Source: Bog-473 sp963777485
Lineage (GTDB): Bacteria > Actinomycetota > Acidimicrobiia > Acidimicrobiales > RAAP-2
DNA length: 64,000 nt
Direction: 5' to 3'
NCBI GenBank assembly: GCA_963777485.1
Contig: CAVZQP010000002.1
Span: 248,001 to 312,000 of the forward strand
The notes under the pieces: model-generated
Databases searched by the model: none
Told to the model about the DNA's origin: nothing
What the model saw: the letters and a program-made list of their open reading frames with translations, nothing else
Position numbers and translations under genes: made by a program
In this document: positions 52,083-60,099 of the stretch, piece after piece
How the letters are laid out: every line of letters starts with the position of its first letter
Numbering within the stretch: the stretch's first letter is position 1

Positions 52083-52149
52083 CACCCGTTCGGGTGTTTC
52101 TCGGTGGGAGTGCCCACCCGATCGGGTGGCCCAGTACGACCCGATCGGG
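52083..52149. promoter_or_regulatory. Three related palindromes in a divergent control region
   Basis: CACCCGTTCGGGTG (52083-52096), CCACCCGATCGGGTGG (52114-52129) and CCCGATCGGG (52140-52149) share the core CCCGWTCGGG; centres are 32 and 23 bp apart. They lie between the divergent kinase-EAL and GAF-kinase genes and are probably binding sites for a dimeric regulator, possibly the LuxR protein encoded at 53466. Confidence 0.65.
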
Positions 52150-52218
52150 CGAGATCCCACGAATCGGTCCGATCTAGCATCGGAGAGGACCGGCGGCACC
52201 GGAGCGAAGAGGAGCCAA

Positions 52219-53469
52219 ATGGAGGACGAGGACAACCTCCACGAACAGCTCCTCTCTCTCCACTCCATCTCGGTCGAGATCGCCGGCCTGCACGAGCTCG
52301 GTGAGATCCATGATCGGGCGCTCGGCTACTGCCTCGAGCTCACGGATTCTGAGTTCGGGTTCACCGGCATCCTCCAAGAACCCGGGACTGGTGTCATCGC
52401 ATCCGGCGAGCTGAGAGTCAGCGACATGGTGATGGAAGTGGCAGCGATCAGGGGATTCGATGCTGATCCGAAGTTCTACGAACAGTTCCGCGTAATGGCG
52501 CTTCGTTCGAGTGTGGCCGGGGTCGTGATAAGAGAGGACTGCTCGCATCTCACGAACGACGTGGATGCGGATCCCCATAGGGTCGGACTACCTCAGGGCC
52601 ACCCTCGGATCACGAAGTTCCTGGGCGTGCCTCTTCGACTCAAAGACCGGGTCATCGGGATGATCGGGGTGGCCAACAAGCCCGGTGGTTACGGACCGGA
52701 CGACGAACGCCTTCTCTCCACTTTCGCGGCTCAGGTGGCGGTGGCGGTCGACAACGCCCGCCTCTATGAACATCAACGCCAGATGATCGCGGAGCTCCGC
52801 CAGCTCCACGAGCGTCTCACCGAGGCCGAGCGACTGCAGTTGCTGGGCCGTGAGCGTGCGCGCATCGCGGGCGCGCTGCACGATCGGATCGAGCAAGTGG
52901 TCTTTACGATCGGAGTCCGGCTGAACGCCCTCTTGGAAGACGCTTCGCTCGGGCCGAGAGTGTCCCAGGAACTTGGTGCGCTTCGGCAGCTGTCGATAGA
53001 TGCATCCGACGAGATCCGCAAGGCCATCTTCGCCCTCACCAGCCCGAGAAGGGTCAGCGGCGGCCTTACGGATGAGCTCCGTTCGATGCTCTCCGAGTTC
53101 GAACGCGAAACCGGCATCCAGGCCCATCTGTCGGTGACCGGGTCGGCGAGCAAGGACAGTGACCAGGTCGACGACGTGGTACGAGTAGTCGTTGAGGAAG
53201 TCCTCACGAATGCCAAAAAGCACGCACATGCTCGGGTGGTGCTCGTCAGCCTTCGATACGAGCCCCCGAAGCTAGACCTCGTGATCCAAGATGACGGCAA
53301 AGGCGCGCCCGAAGCCCTCTTGCGCACCTTCAAAGACAGCTACCTCCACTTTGGACTACGCCACATCCGTGAGCTGGTGATCGATCGTGGTGGCACCTTC
53401 GAGGTGACTAACGGGGATGAGGCGGGTTTGGTTATAAGGATCACCCTGCCACTTGAGGACGGCGCATGA
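52219..53469 (+). CDS. Soluble GAF-domain sensor kinase (HisKA_3)
   Basis: A 416-residue kinase. An N-terminal GAF-type domain (about residues 15-190) precedes a coiled linker and the HisKA_3 helix RARIAGALHDRIEQVVFTIG (His about 220), then the ATPase domain with VEEVLTNAKKHAHA, QDDGKGAPE and FGLRHIREL. It has no membrane helix, so it senses a cytosolic signal. ATG 52219 has GAAGAGGAG upstream. The next gene, its response regulator, overlaps it by 4 nt. Confidence 0.93.
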   Translation: MEDEDNLHEQLLSLHSISVEIAGLHELGEIHDRALGYCLELTDSEFGFTGILQEPGTGVIASGELRVSDMVMEVAAIRGFDADPKFYEQFRVMALRSSVAGVVIREDCSHLTNDVDADPHRVGLPQGHPRITKFLGVPLRLKDRVIGMIGVANKPGGYGPDDERLLSTFAAQVAVAVDNARLYEHQRQMIAELRQLHERLTEAERLQLLGRERARIAGALHDRIEQVVFTIGVRLNALLEDASLGPRVSQELGALRQLSIDASDEIRKAIFALTSPRRVSGGLTDELRSMLSEFERETGIQAHLSVTGSASKDSDQVDDVVRVVVEEVLTNAKKHAHARVVLVSLRYEPPKLDLVIQDDGKGAPEALLRTFKDSYLHFGLRHIRELVIDRGGTFEVTNGDEAGLVIRITLPLEDGA

Positions 53470-54107
53470 CGATCCGTATTGCAATCGTCGATGACCACGA
53501 GATCGTCCGGGAAGGTATCAAATCGATCCTCCAGGGCGAACCGGACTTCGAGGTAGTGGCAGAGAGCGACACTGCCGAGGGACTCGATGCGCTCGTGGAG
53601 AAAGCCAAACCCGACGTCGTCCTGCTCGATGCACGGCTTCCCGGCATCAGCGGAGCTGAAGCTTGTCGCGGACTTGTCGCAACACACCCTGAGATCGCTG
53701 TACTCATGGTCTCGACATACTCCGACGACCAATTGGTCGAAGAGTGCATTCGAGCAGGAGCCAAGGGTTATGTGATCAAAGACATTGAGCGGTTCAGCCT
53801 CAAAGAGAGCATCCGAGCGGTCGCGCGAGGTCAGGGCGTGGTATCACCGGCCGTAGCAGGGAAGATCCTCGAGCGCTTGCGTACCAAGGAGGAATCATCC
53901 CCCGGCGCGTCGTCTATGCCGCTGAGCGAGATACAGCTCGAAATCCTGCGTCTCATCGCGGCCGGCTTTTCCAATAGAGAGATCGCACGCCGCATCCACC
54001 TGAGTGAGAACACCGTAAAGTCGCACGTCCAAGAAATCTTTCGAAAATTGGGCGTAGGGAACCGGGTTGAGGCCGCCCTCACAGCCAGCCGAGAGGGGTG
54101 GCTCTGA
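53466..54107 (+). CDS. NarL/LuxR-family response regulator
   Basis: A 213-residue regulator: receiver domain (residues 1-120; IVDDHE, VLLDARLPG, STYSDDQ, YVIKDIE with the conserved Lys) and LuxR HTH (about 148-205; LSEIQLEILRLIAAGFSNRE, ENTVKSHVQEIFRKLGV). It overlaps the kinase stop by 4 nt. It is the probable DNA-binding output of the GAF kinase and a candidate for binding the palindromes upstream. Confidence 0.95.
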   Translation: MTIRIAIVDDHEIVREGIKSILQGEPDFEVVAESDTAEGLDALVEKAKPDVVLLDARLPGISGAEACRGLVATHPEIAVLMVSTYSDDQLVEECIRAGAKGYVIKDIERFSLKESIRAVARGQGVVSPAVAGKILERLRTKEESSPGASSMPLSEIQLEILRLIAAGFSNREIARRIHLSENTVKSHVQEIFRKLGVGNRVEAALTASREGWL

Positions 54108-54434
54108 CCTTTAGGAGCGACGGGCCATCTGCCGAGCTCCGTTCGAGCGCACCTTAGCCAGCCGCCGAGCGCGGTTAACACCAGTCATCTCCCTGGCGAT
54201 CGCGTTACCCCCCGCTGGGTGAGCTGCGAGAGTCGAGAGCGCCAATATCGTCGCGGATGCCTCGGAGGAGCGATCGTGCTCGCGATCGTTTCACGCCGCG
54301 GAACGGCACCTCGGCCACGCCAGAAGCCGCCATGGTGGGACGCGCCGCCGGCATGGTAGAGGTCAGATCGCTGCAAGTTGTCCTGTCTGCCAGACAACTC
54401 TCGAAGGGAGGCGCGGTCCCCTGGGCGAGCAAGA
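54108..54434. other. Convergent intergenic region, 327 nt
   Basis: No gene seen. An inverted repeat at 54376-54399 (AGTTGTC / GACAACT, with inner TGTCTG-C-CAGACA) lies 36 nt from the stop of the leftward membrane-protein gene and may act as a terminator, although no T-run is adjacent. Confidence 0.5.
54376..54399. terminator. Inverted repeat, possible terminator
   Basis: AGTTGTC and GACAACT are separated by 10 nt containing an alternative stem (TGTCTG-C-CAGACA). It lies between the stops of two convergent genes. Confidence 0.35.
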
Positions 54435-55127
54435 TCACCGCCGCGTCGTCTCCTGATGCTCGCGAAGGTTTTGAAGAGATCGACGCGCCTTGCCGGTCGA
54501 GCTCGTCAGCTTCTGATCTCGACGGGTCAGCGCGCCGAGCTGTCGACGCGTACGACGGAGATTTGCAGCACCGCTGGTGTCATCTCGGCTGGCCGACTGC
54601 TCCATCGAGTGAAGACGCTCACTCATTCCGTTGATCGTCTCGCGGCGACTCCAAGACAGCCGATCCAGCTCCTCATCGAGGGGAGTGGACTCACGTTCCC
54701 TGATTGCGATCGCCCACAGGAACACGACAGTGGGAAGGGCAATCACGCCGATGAGGACCAAGGAGTGCTGAGACGGACCAATCGTCCGCTTGTCCAAGGC
54801 TAGGAGACCGATGACCTCGGCTGCCCATCCCAAGGCGACGACTGGGACCAGAAGGGCCGTTAAGAGAACGAGCATGCCGCGAATCAACCAGTGGAAGCGC
54901 TCGCGCATCGATTCGAAGCGTCGAAGCTTTCTGTAGCGGTACAGCGCGACCATCCGGCGCATGATGGGATGGGTGGCAGCACGAACCTCCACCGCGAGAG
55001 TTATGAAGAAGATCGGGATGACCGTCACCGAAGCGACGTAAAACTCAGCGTTGAAGCTTCGGGAGGACTCCGTGACTCGGAAGCTACTAGCACCGCCACA
55101 AGAGCACGTCAGGTCACGTAAACTCAC
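54435..55127 (-). CDS. Hypothetical membrane protein with coiled C-terminus
   Basis: About 230 residues starting at GTG 55127 (start uncertain). Hydrophobic helices lie at roughly 28-50 (FYVASVTVIPIFFITLAVEV), 85-115 (two closely spaced) and 128-150, followed by a charged, Arg/Ser-rich helical tail of about 75 residues. I recognise no family. It is convergent with the LuxR regulator gene and 274 nt from the thioredoxin gene. Confidence 0.6.
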   Translation of the reverse strand: MSLRDLTCSCGGASSFRVTESSRSFNAEFYVASVTVIPIFFITLAVEVRAATHPIMRRMVALYRYRKLRRFESMRERFHWLIRGMLVLLTALLVPVVALGWAAEVIGLLALDKRTIGPSQHSLVLIGVIALPTVVFLWAIAIRERESTPLDEELDRLSWSRRETINGMSERLHSMEQSASRDDTSGAANLRRTRRQLGALTRRDQKLTSSTGKARRSLQNLREHQETTRR

Positions 55128-55401
55128 GAAGGTCGTGACACTTTGGTGTTCCACTTGGGTTGGCCCTCTGACCTGGACCATTGGGTGGACCTTGTAGGAC
55201 GGCTTTGCAACCCTTCGGGCACCTTGGATTCGCTCACCGATAAGGGAGGTAGTCAATGCGCGCGGCTGCGGGATCCGGCCGCGTCCAGGGAGTGAAAGAA
55301 AGGCCGAGGTGGTAACGACGCCATCGAGCCGATCGAGCGGGCCGCCCGACGCGACGAACGCGAGCCGCTGAATCCACCCTAAGCAGTCTGAGAGGAACCG
55401 G

Positions 55402-55848
55402 ATGGCAACGACTCGAGCGAACATCGTTAGTTGCGGGCAGTGTGGGACGAAGAATCGGGTGCCGGCGAGCGCCTCGGGAACTCCCAAGTGCGGCAAATGC
55501 GGGTCGGTGCTGCCCTGGATCACCGAAGCCGACGACGACGACTTCGAGGAGGTTGCGGTGGCCTCCACGCTTCCCGTCCTGGTGGACCTGTGGGCGGAGT
55601 GGTGCGGACCGTGCCGCGCTGTCAGCCCGGCTCTCGAACAGCTCGCGAAGGGCATGGCGGGACAGCTCAAGCTGGTCAAGGTCGACGTAGACAAAGCGCC
55701 GACGCTCGCCCGCCGCTTTGGGGTCCAAGGCATCCCGACCCTCTTGCTCATCGACCGCGGGCAGCTTGTCTCCCGTCGGACTGGCGCAGCACCGGTCGAG
55801 GTGCTCAAGCAGTGGGTCGATGGTGTGCTCGATGGCGGTGCCCGCTGA
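55402..55848 (+). CDS. trxC: Thioredoxin 2 with N-terminal zinc ribbon
   Basis: A 148-residue disulfide reductase. Two CxxC pairs at the N-terminus (SCGQCGTK and KCGKCGSV) form the zinc ribbon typical of TrxC; the thioredoxin domain has the active site WAEWCGPCRAVSP and the cis-Pro in GIPTLLLI. TrxC responds to oxidative stress. ATG 55402 with GAGAGGAACC upstream. Confidence 0.95.
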   Translation: MATTRANIVSCGQCGTKNRVPASASGTPKCGKCGSVLPWITEADDDDFEEVAVASTLPVLVDLWAEWCGPCRAVSPALEQLAKGMAGQLKLVKVDVDKAPTLARRFGVQGIPTLLLIDRGQLVSRRTGAAPVEVLKQWVDGVLDGGAR

Positions 55849-56212
55849 CCCCCACGTCGGTCGCCTACCTCGTCTCGGTTCAAAGCAGCTGATCGAAGGC
55901 GCGAAAGGTCGTGTCCCACTGCCGCGCATGGGGACGGCAAGGCAACCCGAGTCCTCAGCCTGGGTGACTGAGAGCGCGCTGCATCCAACGGCACAAGTGC
56001 GCGCCGTGGGGCACGATCGCGTTCTTTGTTACGCGGTCTGGAAGGCGCCCTCCGACGAGTGGGGACAACCAGAGATTGTGCCCGACCAAGACGCGCCTTC
56101 GATGTTGTGATGTGAATCGGCTCGGGTTTGACGAGCCTTGGCAATACGGGATATTCCTCGACGGCGACGCGGGTGCCAGCAAGACCGGATTTACCGGACG
56201 ACGATTCAGTGC
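55849..56212. other. Convergent intergenic region, 364 nt
   Basis: It lies between the stops of trxC and the LysR gene. No open frame shows credible coding character and I see no strong terminator. Confidence 0.4.
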
Positions 56213-57127
56213 TTAAACAGGTCTGCTTGCTTTACCGGTCGTAGACAGGTTCGCAAGTGAGTTCCGGGCGTGACCGATCAGCGCACGCGCTGCGGGGCTG
56301 ATCGGTCCTTCGGCTCGCCAGGCGAGTTGCACCTCGACCCGAATGGGAGGATGGGTGATGGTGAGGGCGTGGAGCAACTGGGGATGAGCGTCGGTGTACG
56401 ACTGAGGCAAGATTCCGACACCGAGGCCTCGGGCCGCGAGCTGACCGAGTATCTCGAGGTTGCTGGCCTCGAAAGCGATTCGCGCTCGGACGCCGCCGAA
56501 GACGCATGCCTCGTCGAATCGGGTACGAAGACCGGTACCCAAAGGCAGGCTGATCAAAGGTCGGTCCTCGAGTGCTCGCAGGGTAACGCTGGCTTTCGCC
56601 GCCCACGGGTCCTGGTGGGCGACGGCAGCCACGAGTGGTTGCTCTTCGACGACCTGGGTGTCGATTCCAGCGGGGGGGCTGACTACCGAGCCAATCCATG
56701 CCAGGTCGAGCTGTCCCGCTCGCAGCGCGTCCAGCAGGTTGCCGGAAGTGGCCTCGCTGAGAGTCAATTCGACCGCGGGGTGGTCGTCGTGGAAGCCGGC
56801 GAGGAGGCTCGGTAGGTCAAACGGCAGCGACGTGATCATGCCGACCGAAACGTGCCCTCGGATGAGCCCCGTGAGCTCGTCGACCACCATACGGCAGTTG
56901 GCCACAGCATTCAGGGCGGCGCGCGCGTAGGGCAGCACCTCAGCGCCTACTTCGGTGAGTCGCACGGCGCGAGCGGAACGGTCCAAGAGGGTCTGACCGA
57001 GCTCGGCCTCGAGCCGCCGGATCTGGGCGCTAACGCCCGGTTGGGCGACGTGGAGCCTTGCGGCCGCCCGCGTGAAGTTGGCCTCTTCGGTGACAGTCAC
57101 AAAGTACTCGAGCTGTCGCAGTTCCAT
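56213..57127 (-). CDS. LysR-family transcriptional regulator
   Basis: A 304-residue LysR-type regulator. The N-terminal winged HTH is ELRQLEYFVTVTEEANFTRA followed by AARLHVAQPGVSAQIRRLE (residues about 1-60), and the type 2 periplasmic-binding-like effector domain spans about 90-295 with LGVGILPQSY. ATG 57127 gives the canonical MELRQLEYF start. It is divergent from an alpha/beta hydrolase gene, the standard LysR arrangement, so it probably activates that gene in response to a small molecule. Confidence 0.95.
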   Translation of the reverse strand: MELRQLEYFVTVTEEANFTRAAARLHVAQPGVSAQIRRLEAELGQTLLDRSARAVRLTEVGAEVLPYARAALNAVANCRMVVDELTGLIRGHVSVGMITSLPFDLPSLLAGFHDDHPAVELTLSEATSGNLLDALRAGQLDLAWIGSVVSPPAGIDTQVVEEQPLVAAVAHQDPWAAKASVTLRALEDRPLISLPLGTGLRTRFDEACVFGGVRARIAFEASNLEILGQLAARGLGVGILPQSYTDAHPQLLHALTITHPPIRVEVQLAWRAEGPISPAARALIGHARNSLANLSTTGKASRPV

Positions 57128-57138
57128 AACCAAAGATG

Positions 57139-57158
57139 CTAGTAGTCAGTCAAACTAG
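57139..57158. promoter_or_regulatory. LysR-type box in the divergent region
   Basis: CTAGT and ACTAG are separated by 10 nt, close to the T-N11-A layout of LysR boxes. It lies 12 bp upstream of the LysR start and 105 bp before the hydrolase start. Confidence 0.55.
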
Positions 57159-57263
57159 GTCTTGGACTTCTGGCATTGACGGGCGCAAAATGCACGCTCT
57201 AACGCCGCATTCCCGGTTGGGGGTGCCCGTACTGCGGATGTAGGGCAATCGAAGGAGGGACAA

Positions 57264-58448
57264 ATGCCGATCGGATTGCTAGTCATGCTCGCGTTCTTCG
57301 GTGGTTGCACGGCACTGGCCCTTGCTCCCTGGCGTCGGCCCGGCCCGCTGGCGATGCTGAGCTACGGGGTGAACGAACTGCCGCAGGTCGCGGCAGTTCT
57401 CGTCATCGTCTCGACCGCCCTGGCCTACGGCCAGGGTGACCTCCACGGCCTCGGAGGCCTCGGCGCCGCAAGCTTGGCCACGATCACGGTCCTGGGCCTG
57501 GGAGTCCTACTCGCCCGCTCCCTCAGGGCCCGGCCGGCCGTCGATGCCGCCCTGCGCGACGCCCTACCCGATGCTCCCGATGCCCGGCCAGAACCGGCCA
57601 CCATCCGTGACACGTTGCGGACGATGTTGACTCCGTACCCGGCCCGTCCCCGTGAGGTCGTCCGAATTCGTGACCTGTCCTATGGCCCCGCCGGCCGCCA
57701 CAACCGGCTCGATGTGTACCACCGCCGCTTGTCGGCGCCCGCCGCGCCGATCCTTGTCTATTTCCACGGCGGGGGATACTTCAGCGGCGGCAAGCATCGC
57801 GAATCGAGGGCGCTACTACATCGGTTCGCCGCCCGTGGGTGGGTGTGCGTTAGTGCCAACTACCGGCTACGCCCGGCTGCGACGTTTCCAGAGCACCTCG
57901 TTGACGCCAAGCGAGTCATCGCGTGGGTTCGCGAGAACGCCGCCGAGTTTGGCGCCGACACCACGACACTCGTCGTTTGCGGAAGTTCGGCAGGTGGCCA
58001 CCTGGCCGCGTTGGCCGCCTTGTCCCCGAACGATCCGACCTTGCAACCGGGCTTCGAGACGGCCGACACCCGCGTCGCCGCGGCGATCGGCTTCTACGGC
58101 TTCTATGGTCGCTATTACGGTCGGGACGAGGGTGAACAGCCATCCTCGTCACCCCTGGACTACGACGCCTCCTCGGCGCCCCCCTTCATGCTGGTCCTTG
58201 GCGATCGTGACAACACCTATTTCCCAGTTGAGCTTGCTCGCACCTTCGCCCGGCACTTGCGCGCCGCCTCTGCCGAACCGGTGGTGTACGCCGAGCTACC
58301 CGGGGGCCAGCACGCCTTCGATCTCTACCACTCAATTCGTTTCGAGGCCGTCCTCGACGGCGTGGATGCCTTCGTTGACCAGGTCCTGTCGCGGCGGCCC
58401 GCGGAAGCCCGAGGTGTTCACTATGGCGCCGCCGGCAACGCCTCCTGA
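57264..58448 (+). CDS. Membrane-anchored alpha/beta hydrolase (HSL-type lipase/esterase)
   Basis: A 394-residue enzyme. Two or three N-terminal membrane helices (about residues 1-95) precede the hydrolase domain. The oxyanion motif YFHGGGYFSGG (HGGG, about 168-178) and nucleophile GSSAGGH (about 237-243) mark the hormone-sensitive-lipase family; Asp in LGDRDN and His in GGQHAFD complete the triad. AAGGAGGGA precedes ATG 57264. It is probably the LysR target. Confidence 0.9.
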   Translation: MPIGLLVMLAFFGGCTALALAPWRRPGPLAMLSYGVNELPQVAAVLVIVSTALAYGQGDLHGLGGLGAASLATITVLGLGVLLARSLRARPAVDAALRDALPDAPDARPEPATIRDTLRTMLTPYPARPREVVRIRDLSYGPAGRHNRLDVYHRRLSAPAAPILVYFHGGGYFSGGKHRESRALLHRFAARGWVCVSANYRLRPAATFPEHLVDAKRVIAWVRENAAEFGADTTTLVVCGSSAGGHLAALAALSPNDPTLQPGFETADTRVAAAIGFYGFYGRYYGRDEGEQPSSSPLDYDASSAPPFMLVLGDRDNTYFPVELARTFARHLRAASAEPVVYAELPGGQHAFDLYHSIRFEAVLDGVDAFVDQVLSRRPAEARGVHYGAAGNAS

Positions 58449-58579
58449 GTTGTGCCCGGGAGGCATTGCCGAACACACAGCCACGTAAAGCCGTGCTCCG
58501 CCGACCTCTCGAACATCGCCTTGCTCCCCGAGTAAGACCATCGTTCGCTGTACCGATCATCAAAAGCAGAGAGAAAGCC

Positions 58580-59677
58580 ATGTTGACCATCCTCCTCGCC
58601 ATCGCCGCAATCGTCGTCCTCCCAGTTACAGCCGCACTGGCCTTCCGCGCCCTTCGCCGCCAACAGACAGCCAGAGACCTCCGGATCGACAGCCCCCGAG
58701 GCATTGTGGAGGAACGTTTCGTGCCCATAGGGGGCGTCGAGCAGTGGATCGGCATCCGAGGTGAGGACGGCGCGAATCCGGTACTGCTCGTATTGCATGG
58801 CGGACCGGGAACCCCGTACTCGATCTTCACTCCTCTGCTGCGATCCTGGGAGAAGCACTTCACCGTGGTCCAATGGGATAGACGCGGCGTAGGCAAGACG
58901 CTCGGCAGGAACGGAAAGAACGGCTGCGGAGAGTTGACATTTGGTCGCATGGTCGACGATGCCATAGAAGTCGTGGACTTCTTGCGAACTCATCTGGGCA
59001 AGGACAAGGTGTTTCTGATGGGCGGCTCCATGGGAAACATCGTGGCCCTGCCTCTGGTCAAACGACGACCGGACCTCTTCTATGCCTACGTGGCTACCGA
59101 CGTGACGCCCGACATGGTCCGCTCCGAAGCTCTCTCTTATGAGATGGCTGTAGTCCGGGTTCGCTCAGCGAGTAACGCCAAAGCGGTCGTTGCGATGGAG
59201 AAGATTGGGCCCGACCCGACTGGATGGGATGTGCGGGCCTGGACTCGCACCAAACAGAAGTGGGCCATGAAGACAGACCCGATTACGCCGAACTTGCTCC
59301 GAAAGCTGATCGTTCCGCGATTATTGACATCACCCAGCCACAGCGTTCGCGACATTGCTCATATCGTTAGCGGCATCGAACTGTCGGCGACTCGCTTGTT
59401 TGAACAGTTGATGGCCTACGACGCGAGGCGCATCGGGATAGCGGTCGACGTGCCGTTTTTCGTCTTCCAGGGTGACACCGACGTCCTCACCCCGACCAGC
59501 CTGGCCGAAGAGTATTTCGCGGAGGTTGAAGCGCCAGCCAAATCCTGGATCCTGGTCAAGAATGCCGGCCACTTCGCAGCCTTCACCCAACCCACCCAGT
59601 TTCTCACCGAACTCGTCAACCGAGTTCGTCCTCTGGCCTCGGCGACCAGCCCAACAACCTTTCAAACGATCAGGTAG
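58580..59677 (+). CDS. Alpha/beta hydrolase, proline iminopeptidase-like (S33)
   Basis: A 365-residue enzyme with an N-terminal membrane anchor (residues 3-23). LVLHGGPGTPYSIF (HGGPG oxyanion motif), VVQWDRRGVGKT, the nucleophile GGSMGN (the family usually has GGSWG), Asp in FQGDTD and His in NAGHFA are in order. These enzymes remove N-terminal proline or hydrolyse esters/amides. ATG 58580 has AGAGAGAAAG upstream. It follows the other hydrolase by 131 nt. Confidence 0.88.
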   Translation: MLTILLAIAAIVVLPVTAALAFRALRRQQTARDLRIDSPRGIVEERFVPIGGVEQWIGIRGEDGANPVLLVLHGGPGTPYSIFTPLLRSWEKHFTVVQWDRRGVGKTLGRNGKNGCGELTFGRMVDDAIEVVDFLRTHLGKDKVFLMGGSMGNIVALPLVKRRPDLFYAYVATDVTPDMVRSEALSYEMAVVRVRSASNAKAVVAMEKIGPDPTGWDVRAWTRTKQKWAMKTDPITPNLLRKLIVPRLLTSPSHSVRDIAHIVSGIELSATRLFEQLMAYDARRIGIAVDVPFFVFQGDTDVLTPTSLAEEYFAEVEAPAKSWILVKNAGHFAAFTQPTQFLTELVNRVRPLASATSPTTFQTIR

Positions 59678-59782
59678 GTGAATCAGAGTCTCCGTCCTCA
59701 TCTAAGCAAACTGAGAGCCGAACTCATCTCAGGCCGATCGTTCCGCAGTCGAGAACCTAACTTGCAATGTGTCCTCCGCCTG

Positions 59783-59850
59783 GGAGCTGAGAACGCGCCG
59801 TTCTCTGTGGCACGGTGTGGCACGTCCAGGCACGGCGTTGTGGCATGACA
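59783..59850. repeat. tRNA-derived fragment and GTGGCAC repeats at the island right end
   Basis: AGCTGAGAACGCG (59785-59797) is identical to 13 nt of the adjacent tRNA-Gly but in the opposite orientation. It overlaps a hairpin GAGAACG-CGC-CGTTCTC. GTGGCAC at 59807 and 59817 (10 bp apart) and GTGGCAT at 59840 follow. This looks like recombination-site debris. Confidence 0.5.
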
Positions 59851-59935
59851 GTGTCCAGTTGTTGGAGGCGGTGACGTGCCCGTGCGGATCGTGCACTCGA
59901 CCTGCGATGTTTGTGAACCTGGGATGTTTGCCGAG

Positions 59936-60006
59936 AGCGGGCGACGGGAATCGAACCCGCGTTCTCAGCTTGGGAAGCTGATGTTCTGCCTCTGAACTAC
60001 GCCCGC
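59936..60006 (-). tRNA. tRNA-Gly (anticodon CCC)
   Basis: The minus strand gives a full cloverleaf of 71 nt: acceptor GCGGGCG/CGCCCGC, D-arm with AGTTCAGAGGCAGAAC, anticodon arm TCAGC-TTCCCAA-GCTGA with anticodon CCC reading GGG, and T-arm GCGGGTTCGATTCCCGT. The discriminator base is T and CCA is not encoded. It marks the right border of the low-GC region. Confidence 0.95.
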
Positions 60007-60099
60007 GAGCACAGGCCACACTATCCTCTGGCCCGCTTGTGAATTCCCAGGTGACGCTCGCACATCCGTCACCGAAGTCCCCCTAGGCGAGGAGTTTTC

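Noticed and set aside
55128..56144. Extension of the minus-strand membrane-protein frame to 569 residues
   Set aside because: It is antisense to trxC and shows no coding character there.
59785..59797. attL or attR pair with the tRNA
   Set aside because: The copy is inverted relative to the tRNA, whereas att sites of one integrated element are direct repeats; kept only as a weak observation.
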